This document shows positions 51,136 through 58,175 of a stretch of 64,000 nt of DNA, piece after piece; position 1 is the stretch's first letter; the number at the start of each line of letters is the position of its first letter. The notes under the pieces were generated by a model. It made no database searches, was not told the DNA's origin, and saw only the letters and a list, made by a program, of their open reading frames with translations. The stretch is from DATAWK01 sp036267255 (GTDB lineage: Bacteria > Acidobacteriota > Terriglobia > Terriglobales > Acidobacteriaceae). A program made the position numbers and the translations under genes. The stretch is taken from contig DATAWK010000025.1 of assembly GCA_036267255.1 (NCBI GenBank), positions 1 to 64,000 on the forward strand. The letters run 5' to 3'.

Positions 51136-52296
51136 ATGTCTTCAGCAACTGTAGAGAGGCCAGCGAGCACACCTGTCAGTCATCGTTTGATTTCGCTCGA
51201 TGTGCTGCGCGGCATCACCATCGCGTTCATGATCCTGGTCAACAACAACGGAGATTTCCAGAACGCTTATTGGCCCTTGAAACATTCCGTATGGAACGGA
51301 TGGACACCGACGGACCTCGTGTTTCCAACCTTTTTGTTCCTGATGGGAGTCTCGGTAGTTTTCTCGACCGAATCCCGTCTGGGCCGCGGAGACAGCAAAC
51401 GTTCCCTGGTTCTCCATATCGTGCGCCGTTTCGTGATTTTATTTTTGCTGGGCCTGCTGGTGAACGGATTTCCTCGTTTTAACTTTGCCACACTTCGCAT
51501 CTATGGCGTGTTGCAGCGCATTGCCATCTGTTATCTCGTCGCAGCTCTGCTGTATCTTTGGGGATGCCGCGTGCGCAGCCAGATTGCCCTGGTCATCGCC
51601 GCGCTTGTGGGCTATTGGATTCTAATGCGCTGGGTGCCGGTTCCGGGATACGGGCTGCCGGTGCGGGACATTCCCTTGCTCGACCCGAATGCAAACCTGG
51701 TGGCCTATTTGGACCGGCACATCTTCCCGGGACGTCTCTATGAAGGTGTCCGGGACCCGGAAGGGCTTCTGAGCAATTTGCCCGCGATCGGTACGACACT
51801 GCTGGGAATGCTGACCGGGATGTGGCTACGCAGTGGGCGCAGCAAAAACAGGAAAGCCCTCGGAATGTTCCTGTTTGGTTTGCTTGGCTTGGCGCTCGGT
51901 GAGTTATGGAATCCCTGGTTCCCGATCAACAAAAAGCTGTGGACCAGCTCGTACGTTCTGTTTGCCGCGGGTTGCGCCCTGGTTCTGTTGGCTCTGTGTT
52001 ATTGGGCTGTCGAGATCAAGGGATGGAAACGCGGATGGACGTACTTCTGGCTTGTTTTCGGGACGAATGCCATTACCGCTTATGTCTTCGCGGAACTGCT
52101 GTCCGCAGGCATCGGCGCCATCCCCGTCCATGCAGCAGGAATGCGATTCGACCTGGGGGGATACATTTATTTCAAAGTGTTCCAACCGATGCACCACCTG
52201 GCATTCGAGTCCCTGGCGTATTCGATCTGCTTTGTGCTGGTCTGTTTTTTGCCGGTGCTGGTGCTCTACCGGAAAAAGATTTTCATCAGGATTTAG
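51136..52296 (+). CDS. Membrane acyltransferase, heparan-glucosaminide N-acetyltransferase-like
   Basis: A 386-residue protein with about ten membrane helices. The opening SHRLISLDVLRGITIAFMILVNNNGDFQNAYWPLKHSVWNGWTPTDLVFPTFLFLMGVSVVFS is characteristic of the HGSNAT-like family (COG4299/DUF5009), with the D-V-L-R-G-x-x-x-x-x-M motif and a histidine (LKHSVWNG) where the catalytic residue lies in human HGSNAT. It likely transfers an acetyl group across the membrane to an amino sugar. GGAG is five bases before the ATG. It is an island on the plus strand between two flagellar groups. Confidence 0.88.
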   Translation: MSSATVERPASTPVSHRLISLDVLRGITIAFMILVNNNGDFQNAYWPLKHSVWNGWTPTDLVFPTFLFLMGVSVVFSTESRLGRGDSKRSLVLHIVRRFVILFLLGLLVNGFPRFNFATLRIYGVLQRIAICYLVAALLYLWGCRVRSQIALVIAALVGYWILMRWVPVPGYGLPVRDIPLLDPNANLVAYLDRHIFPGRLYEGVRDPEGLLSNLPAIGTTLLGMLTGMWLRSGRSKNRKALGMFLFGLLGLALGELWNPWFPINKKLWTSSYVLFAAGCALVLLALCYWAVEIKGWKRGWTYFWLVFGTNAITAYVFAELLSAGIGAIPVHAAGMRFDLGGYIYFKVFQPMHHLAFESLAYSICFVLVCFLPVLVLYRKKIFIRI

Positions 52297-52344
52297 GGCG
52301 ATGGGTATGCCCACACGAAGCAACCGCTTCGCCAGAACTGCTGC

Positions 52345-52902
52345 TCACAGGGCCGATTCGTACGCGTCGCAGCGAATGGCAAGCCGCATAGGAAAGCCTG
52401 CAAAACTATAGACACGCTCCACGAGCAGACGGTCACCCACCGTGTGCAGCACATAGTCGGAGCCACAGACAATGATCGGTACGGAAAGTGCGCAGCCTGC
52501 ATCGAGGCCGGGCATGCGGTTCTTCCAGCCACCGGCAATCATGTTGCAAACCTCGCCGAAGGCATCGAGCACCGTATTGTTGAGATCCATACCATTGTCC
52601 TGCGTGTGCATCCCAGGCGTTGCCAGCAGCCGCTGGGAAACTGCGATCACTGCCTCTGGTGCCGCGCTCAGAGTACAGGAGCCGGAGAATTTTCCTGCAA
52701 ATCCGAGAATCGCGCTGACTGGCTGCACCATGGACATGGGTAGAATCGGCATCGCCGTTGCCTGCACGACGCAGGCGATGCCGAGCATGCGGTCAAAGAC
52801 TTCATGGACCGCCGCATCGAGCGCCTGTACAGGATCGTCGGCCAGCGACAATGCGGAACTGATCATGCAGATTTCGGGTGATCTTGCTCGATCCAATGCC
52901 AT
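52345..52902 (-). CDS. CheX/CheC-family CheY-P phosphatase
   Basis: A 185-residue chemotaxis phosphatase-like protein. The signature D-x3-E-x2-N is at Asp113-Glu117-Asn120 (LDAFGEVCNMIAGGWKNRMPGL), with a proline at 142 (LSVPIIV) as the family expects. Only one such motif is seen, as in CheX. It removes phosphate from CheY and so resets the flagellar switch. It lies 125 bases downstream of a cheY gene. The start could be ATG 52902 or ATG 52866; neither has a clear ribosome site. Confidence 0.8.
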   Translation of the reverse strand: MALDRARSPEICMISSALSLADDPVQALDAAVHEVFDRMLGIACVVQATAMPILPMSMVQPVSAILGFAGKFSGSCTLSAAPEAVIAVSQRLLATPGMHTQDNGMDLNNTVLDAFGEVCNMIAGGWKNRMPGLDAGCALSVPIIVCGSDYVLHTVGDRLLVERVYSFAGFPMRLAIRCDAYESAL

Positions 52903-53027
52903 GGGGTGCGGGTGCCCTTATTGGAATTTTTTAAGAGAAAAATTTTCCGTATTGTGTCCGTTTCCAATGCCATTGCAGCAATCGAACTACACAGGCTGCG
53001 GCGACTGCCCCATCCTCCGGGCCCCCA

Positions 53028-53414
53028 TTATCCGGCTTTGGCTACCAGGGGCAATACGCGTTCCTGAATCTGCTCCGGCGTAAACGGTTTACGGATGTAG
53101 GCCTGCGCTCCATTCATCAGCGCGGAACGAACATGGCTCTCGCTACTCTCGGTGGTAATCATCACCACGGGGACCTGACGCGCCAGTTTCTCAACCTGCA
53201 TCTGCTGCAGCAGCTCCAGACCGTCCATCCCCGGCATGTTGATGTCGCAGAGGATCAGGTCCACGGTCTGCCGCCGCAGGATGGCCAGGGCCTCTTCTCC
53301 ATTGGCTGCCTCCGCCACGGTGGTCAGGTCCATGCCTCCCTGGCGTAACGTGCGTTCCACAATCTTGCGCATCACCGCCGAATCGTCCACAATTAACGCT
53401 CTGATTCCCGGCAT
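53028..53414 (-). CDS. cheY: CheY-like response regulator
   Basis: A 128-residue single receiver domain. Key residues sit at Asp10/Asp11 (IVDDSAVMRKIVERTL), the phosphorylated Asp57 (LILCDINMPGMDG), Thr87 (MITTESSESH) and Lys109 (YIRKPFTPEQI), close to E. coli CheY numbering. The position downstream of fliM and fliN and upstream of a CheX-like phosphatase argues that it binds FliM. The ATG at 53414 is preferred to a TTG at 53444. The 197-base gap before it shows nothing recognised. Confidence 0.93.
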   Translation of the reverse strand: MPGIRALIVDDSAVMRKIVERTLRQGGMDLTTVAEAANGEEALAILRRQTVDLILCDINMPGMDGLELLQQMQVEKLARQVPVVMITTESSESHVRSALMNGAQAYIRKPFTPEQIQERVLPLVAKAG

Positions 53415-53611
53415 CGTATTTCCGGTACCCCCATGACTGGACAACTGTGGTTCGTTCTATCCATGGTGCGGATTGCCATCGACACAGCTGTTACTTTGTC
53501 TATCGCCAACGATGGGTTGGAACTTGAGCCGGCAAAGGATACTTTTGCACGCGTCTGTGCAAGCCTGGAGCGGCAAACGCCTGTTTTTCTCTCAAGTTGT
53601 AACGAACACAA

Positions 53612-54805
53612 TTACGATTCCGGCTCGCTGCCCTCCGGCACATACCGACATAGCAAGTCTTCCACCTGATGGATTCGCGGGACGGCGGCAACGGCCGAGG
53701 CTGCGTGGTGGCGGGCTGCATTGGATTCTCCGGACCGGGTCGAGAGCGCATCCCGCGTGGCCTCTGGCGACGGGCTCGCCACGGGCGTGCGCCACATGCG
53801 GAGCCACAGGTAATGATGCAGGCGCACCAACCGGGCCTCGTGGGGGCGAACGCGTTCGATCGCTTCCGTCAGAATGTCCGCGACGGCACTGGCGTTGCCC
53901 GCCTCGGTCAGTACGGTCTTGGGAAACGAGGCCGCCATCATGCGCTCATGCGCGCGCAGGTATTGCGTGGCCGCTACGACCCCTGTCTCAACGCGCAGGC
54001 CGGTCATGCGCGCAACCGCCAGTGCGGCAGCCGCATCCATGCGGTCTTCAAAGCCCAGATACAAGATGCGGCCAGAAGCGACCCGCACCGGCAGCAGGCC
54101 GAAACTGTCCAGCAGCAAACGTGGAATGAGCGTTGCCGTCGCCTCCGGCTGATGGTTGACGACCGATAGCATCGGACAGCCCCACTGCATGCCCAAAGCG
54201 CGAGTGACGCGCTCCTCGGGCAGCTTGCACTGTCGCATCAACCAGGTGCCGATCCGGCCTTTGCCGACCGTGCGCTGCGCCTCCAGCGCGGCCCGCAACT
54301 GAGCCTCGGTCACCCACCCTTGCGCCAGCAGAATGAGCCCAAGAGGCATCCGGTGCCGGTGCGGCTGCGGCCCCCACGGCATCTCTCCGGAGAGCTCTCG
54401 CGCCACTGCTGTCTCTACAAAGACGCGCATGCATTCCGGGCTGCAGGCCCACTGGCCCTCCAGCCGCGGAGCCTGACGGCGGCGCCAAAGCCGCAGCCAG
54501 TGCGTCTCACACTGCGGATTTCTGCAGGTGGCAAACAGCGGACCAGTACGGCTTATGCTTTCAATGGCGCCCTCACCCCGGGGCGTTCCGGCGGATTCCC
54601 AACCGTAGCCTGTGGAATCCTCATCCAAAGAGAGCAATCCCGTGGCGCGCCTCTGGCGGGCGTGCTGCTCGCGATGCTCCCAGGAGAGATTGCGGCTCCA
54701 GAGCAGCTCTGCAGCGGCCGAAGGAGCGCCGTTGGCGGTTTCCGGCAGCGCTTCCCGTCGAAGCATGGTGCGCACGTGCGGCAGGCGCAGACTTAGAAGA
54801 GGCAT
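53612..54805 (-). CDS. MshEN-type c-di-GMP-binding domain protein with zinc-like cysteines
   Basis: A 397-residue soluble protein with no ATPase domain. Cysteines at 94, 99, 121 and 125 (FATCRNPQCETHW; WACSPECMRVF) form a possible zinc site. Residues 154-177 (PLGLILLAQGWVTEAQLRAA...Q) and 184-207 (RIGTWLMRQCKLPEERVTRA...Q) fit the tandem 24-residue MshEN motif (R-L-G-x-x-L-V-x-x-G-x6-L-x-x-A-L-x-x-Q). The first arginine is replaced by Pro, with an Arg two residues earlier. The rest resembles the N-terminal part of GspE/PilB ATPases. GGAGA precedes the ATG; it overlaps fliN by 13 bases. A c-di-GMP sensor for motility is my inference. Confidence 0.8.
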   Translation of the reverse strand: MPLLSLRLPHVRTMLRREALPETANGAPSAAAELLWSRNLSWEHREQHARQRRATGLLSLDEDSTGYGWESAGTPRGEGAIESISRTGPLFATCRNPQCETHWLRLWRRRQAPRLEGQWACSPECMRVFVETAVARELSGEMPWGPQPHRHRMPLGLILLAQGWVTEAQLRAALEAQRTVGKGRIGTWLMRQCKLPEERVTRALGMQWGCPMLSVVNHQPEATATLIPRLLLDSFGLLPVRVASGRILYLGFEDRMDAAAALAVARMTGLRVETGVVAATQYLRAHERMMAASFPKTVLTEAGNASAVADILTEAIERVRPHEARLVRLHHYLWLRMWRTPVASPSPEATRDALSTRSGESNAARHHAASAVAAVPRIHQVEDLLCRYVPEGSEPES

Positions 54806-55764
54806 CGTATTGTCTCCAGGCGGCGGCGCGGCTCGGCCACCTCAGTTACATGCAATCCAAAATTTCCACCCACCAGCACCACTTCGCCGCGGGCCACGAT
54901 CCGGTCTCCTACTACCAGGTCCACCGGCTCCTGCACATGCCGGTCCAGCGCCAGCACATCGCCCGGCCCGAGCTCGAGTACCTTGCGCAAGGGCATCTCC
55001 ACTGCGCCAAAACGCAACGTGGCTTCCAGTTCAATGTCCAGCAGCAAGTCCAACCGTTCGGGATGGGTGCGGAAGGGACTGGACTCTTCGAGACCCGATT
55101 CCGTCCGCCGCCAGGCCGCTCGCGCTTCGGTGGCCGTTGCAGCGCGATCGGTCGCTTCTTTTTCCGCCGATGCAAGAGCCTCCCGCATTTGTTCCTCAAT
55201 TTCTTCGTTCCTTTGTTGGTTGCTTTGCTGTTGGCTCTGCGCTTTTTGATCCGGATTCTGGCTGGCGTCCAGGGATTCCAGTGTTGGTTCCTCGCGCGTC
55301 AGAATACGGATGCGCAGAGCGATCTCTCCGGCGCGCAGCACATACGACGTCTCTTCCGTTCCCGAAGCTGCTTCTGCGATGGAGACAGGATCTTCCTGCC
55401 CAGCCGCCCGCATCTCACGCATGGTCACGACGTATTCGCCATCGCCGTCTGCCAGCAGTTGCCGACTCAGTCGAGCCGCCGATTCCTCAAGCAGGCTCTG
55501 CCATGCAGCCAGAATCGTTTCATCGAGGACTACCAGAGAATCGAGCGGTTTCCCTTCCGCGAGTTGCACGAACTGGACCATCTCCTCATCCGGCACGGCC
55601 ACCCGCAGCAGGCTCCGCGTAAGGCCTTCAACGGTCAGGGTGCTCAGGAACAACGCCGCCGGGCGTGGTTCTGTCACCTCGGGCGTAACCGTCAAGGCCG
55701 CCCCGGAGCGCTCTTCGAGCAGCTTCTCGAACTGCCCGATCCAACGTTGCATCAAATTTTGCAT
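54793..55764 (-). CDS. fliN: Flagellar switch protein FliN with long N-terminal domain
   Basis: A 323-residue protein whose C-terminal 85 residues are a SpoA/FliN domain: RLDLLLDIELEATLRFGAVEMPLRKVLELGPGDVLALDRHVQEPVDLVVGDRIVARGEVVLVGGNFGLHVTEV. The first 230 residues are not CheC-like in an obvious way: an N-terminal helical domain, then a Gln/Glu-rich helix (about residues 175-215). Typical FliN has about 100-140 residues; long FliY forms exist, but lack of a clear CheC motif argues against FliY phosphatase activity. GGAGACAGGGA precedes the ATG. It lies between fliM and the MshEN gene and forms the C-ring bottom. Confidence 0.9.
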   Translation of the reverse strand: MQNLMQRWIGQFEKLLEERSGAALTVTPEVTEPRPAALFLSTLTVEGLTRSLLRVAVPDEEMVQFVQLAEGKPLDSLVVLDETILAAWQSLLEESAARLSRQLLADGDGEYVVTMREMRAAGQEDPVSIAEAASGTEETSYVLRAGEIALRIRILTREEPTLESLDASQNPDQKAQSQQQSNQQRNEEIEEQMREALASAEKEATDRAATATEARAAWRRTESGLEESSPFRTHPERLDLLLDIELEATLRFGAVEMPLRKVLELGPGDVLALDRHVQEPVDLVVGDRIVARGEVVLVGGNFGLHVTEVAEPRRRLETIRCLF

Positions 55765-55815
55765 TCCCTGTCTCCTTGCAAGTGTCTGCGAATGTTGCGG
55801 TGAAGATTTCCGTTC

Positions 55816-56793
55816 CTACTCTGCCGCCTGATTCAGCAACGGATGGTTGCGGGCCACTACCTGAGCCCCGCGATGTTCGCCGCTGCGCACGGGCACCGCC
55901 TGAAACAGAGACATACCCGCAATGCGTAACTCCGATACCGTCGAGGCGGCCAGTCCCAGTCGCAAAACGGTTCCCGGACGCATCGTCTCCAGCTGCGAGG
56001 CCGAGACCCGTACCGAAGGCAACTGCAGCGCGGCTCCCACACGCACATGCTGCACCCGTTCCTCCATGCGCGCCTGCATCTCCGGGGAACGACGGCGATT
56101 CTGGCGGCCCCAGTCGGTGATCAGGCGGCGCAGGATGGTGTTAGAAACCACGGCGGGAAAGGCCAGATTCAGGATTCCCTGCACCTGCGGCATGCGCATC
56201 TCGAAGCTGACCGAGAGTGTCTTTTCCGTAACCGCCATCAAGCGTGCAATCTGAGTCTGCATCTGGCGCTTTTCAAAGGTGAAGGTCAACCCGACAGGCT
56301 GCCATGCGGAGCTGAGCTCGCGGCAGATGATTTCCACCACGCTGGCCAGGACGGATTCTTCAATATCGGTCAGCTCGCGTACCGTGGCTGCTTTGCCTTC
56401 GCCGCCCAGCAACAGGTCGATCATTGGCAGCGCCAGGTTCAGGTCCAGCTGCAGAACGCAGATCGCGCCTAAAGGTTCCAGCCGCACCGAACCCACATAA
56501 CAGATATCCGGGATGCGCTGCAGGAACTCGGCATAGGGCAACTGTTCCGCCGAGACCAGATTTACCTGAAAACGGCTGCGCAGAAACGCGCCCAGATTGT
56601 GCGTCAGGTTGCGGGCAAAAATGTCATTCAGCAGGCTGATGGCCCGCATCTGCTCGTTGTTGATCTGTCCGCCGCGGGAAAAACTGAAGGGCTGAACACG
56701 AGGGTTCACGTCCTGGGGTTTCTGCTGGCTGGCCTTGGTGCGGGCCATCATAAAAAGAGCGTCGATTTCATCCTGCGCCAAGGGCTTATCCAT
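55816..56793 (-). CDS. fliM: Flagellar motor switch protein FliM
   Basis: A 325-residue C-ring protein. The N-terminal CheY-P docking motif is visible (LAQDEIDALFMMA, the L-S-Q-x-E-I-D-A-L-x family motif). The middle CheC-like domain contains QMRAISLLNDIFARNLTHNLGAFLR, EFLQRIPDICYVGSVRLEPLGAICVLQLDLNLALPMIDLLLGGEGKA, and ELTDIEESVLASVVEIICRELSSAW. The SpoA domain closes the chain (VRVGAALQLPSVRVSASQLETMRPGTVLRLGL). The ATG at 56793 has a GGA six bases upstream; a TTG lies six codons earlier. The 77-base AT-rich gap to fliA has no named promoter. Confidence 0.97.
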   Translation of the reverse strand: MDKPLAQDEIDALFMMARTKASQQKPQDVNPRVQPFSFSRGGQINNEQMRAISLLNDIFARNLTHNLGAFLRSRFQVNLVSAEQLPYAEFLQRIPDICYVGSVRLEPLGAICVLQLDLNLALPMIDLLLGGEGKAATVRELTDIEESVLASVVEIICRELSSAWQPVGLTFTFEKRQMQTQIARLMAVTEKTLSVSFEMRMPQVQGILNLAFPAVVSNTILRRLITDWGRQNRRRSPEMQARMEERVQHVRVGAALQLPSVRVSASQLETMRPGTVLRLGLAASTVSELRIAGMSLFQAVPVRSGEHRGAQVVARNHPLLNQAAE

Positions 56794-56870
56794 ATGCGTT
56801 CCATTCTTCAAGTATTAATTTGACAAATCTGCGTAAACTATTGCTTTAAAAGATAAAATTTGCGAAATAC

Positions 56871-58076
56871 TTACCATAGTTTCTGCGTGCGATCTGGCTT
56901 AGGTTTATTGGAAGCCGCCTCTCCGGGTCTCCGCACGCGTCCCATGGGACGACGTTGCTGGCTGGCCGCTGCGGTTGACTTGGCTCCCTGGGCCAGCCGG
57001 GTGCGCAAGCGCAGCACCGCCGAGGAGTGAATCTGCGAGACACGGGATTCGACCACGCCGAGCGTCAGGCCGATCTCTTTCATGGTCATCTCTTCGTAGT
57101 AGTAAAGCGTGAGAACCAGACGTTCTTTTTCGGGCAATTCGCCGATCGCCGAAGCCAGCCGGTCTCGCATTTCGCTCTTCAAACAACGAAAGAGCGGGTC
57201 TTCTTCCGGACTGTTCGGCACGTAGGCGAGTTCTTCTTCTCCGGAGTCTTCAGTGTGCTCGACATGCAGGCTGCCAATCTCCAATCCCTTGAGCTCTCCC
57301 AACAACTGCTGGTACTCGAGCAGCGAGATGCTGAGCTCGGTGGCAATTTCATTCTCCGATGGCATGCGACCCAGCCGTGCGGTTAAGGTATGCATGGCCT
57401 CCTCAATGGCGCGGCCTTTGCGACGCAGGTCGCGTGGGCTCCAGTCCAATGTCCGCAAACTGTCCAGAATGGCCCCGCGGACGCGGAATTGGGCGTAGCT
57501 GCGAAACTGCACATTCTTGCCGGTATCGAATTTATTGAAGGCATCGAGCAAACCCACCATGCCGGCACTCACCAAGTCGTCCATCTCGACGTGCTGGGGC
57601 AACCGCTCATGAATGCGGCGCGCAATGTAGCGAACCACCGGCAGATGTTCGAGCAGAAGTTCCTCACGAGCTACGGCGTCGAGTTCCGCGAAGGGACGGC
57701 TGGATGCCGGCGCGGTATCTTCCAGGAGCGAAGCGACAGCATCCTCGGAGAGGTCGAGCATGGTATCGCTCGAGAGATCGGCGGTGAAATCTGCGGAGAG
57801 GTCGGCGGAAAGATTGGACGCTGCGCCAGCTTCCCGCTGGCCTGCCGATTCCCGCGCATCGGAAGCAGACGGCCACGCCGGTCTGGATCGTTCCATTGCA
57901 GGGTTTTTCATTGCAGGTTTTTCCAATGCAGACTTTGCCGTTGCCGACTTGGCCGACAGCGATGGAACCGATACTGGCTTGATGGGAAGAGCCGGGGTCG
58001 GACTGGCAGCCAGCAGCGGAGAAATTCCATTCGGCTCCGGCTGGCCGGATAGTGTTGGTTCTGGTACGGTCCTCAT
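56871..58076 (-). CDS. fliA: Flagellar sigma factor FliA with long N-terminal extension
   Basis: A 401-residue sigma-28 factor. The sigma core starts near residue 138: LLEHLPVVRYIARRIHERLPQHVEMDDLVSAGMVGLLDAFNKFD (region 2), KNVQFRSYAQFRVRGAILDSLRTLDWSPRDLRRK, region 3, then LPEKERLVLTLYYYEEMTMKEIGLTLGVVESRVSQIHSSAVLRLR (region 4). FliA is normally about 240 residues. The extra 135 are Pro/Ala/Ser-rich with short repeats: PAMKN/PAMER from a 15-bp DNA repeat, and ADLS/ADFT/ADLS units. GAGAGGAG is ten bases before the ATG. flhF and flhG, usually between flhA and fliA, are absent. Confidence 0.95.
   Translation of the reverse strand: MRTVPEPTLSGQPEPNGISPLLAASPTPALPIKPVSVPSLSAKSATAKSALEKPAMKNPAMERSRPAWPSASDARESAGQREAGAASNLSADLSADFTADLSSDTMLDLSEDAVASLLEDTAPASSRPFAELDAVAREELLLEHLPVVRYIARRIHERLPQHVEMDDLVSAGMVGLLDAFNKFDTGKNVQFRSYAQFRVRGAILDSLRTLDWSPRDLRRKGRAIEEAMHTLTARLGRMPSENEIATELSISLLEYQQLLGELKGLEIGSLHVEHTEDSGEEELAYVPNSPEEDPLFRCLKSEMRDRLASAIGELPEKERLVLTLYYYEEMTMKEIGLTLGVVESRVSQIHSSAVLRLRTRLAQGAKSTAAASQQRRPMGRVRRPGEAASNKPKPDRTQKLW
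57894..57938. repeat. 15-bp tandem repeat coding part of the FliA extension
   Basis: CATTGCAGGGTTTTT (57894), CATTGCAGGTTTTTC (57909) and CAATGCAGACTTTGC (57924) are three decaying copies of a 15-bp unit. They encode the repeated PAM(K/E)(N/R) motif in the N-terminal extension of FliA. Confidence 0.8.
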
Positions 58077-58175
58077 ACAGTGTAGGCTCCTCTCACAGCA
58101 AAAAATTTCCGGCAGGCTTGGCTCATTTCGTTCCCGCAACTCTCGTTCCTTCGACTTTGTTTCCTTGCAGCCTCG

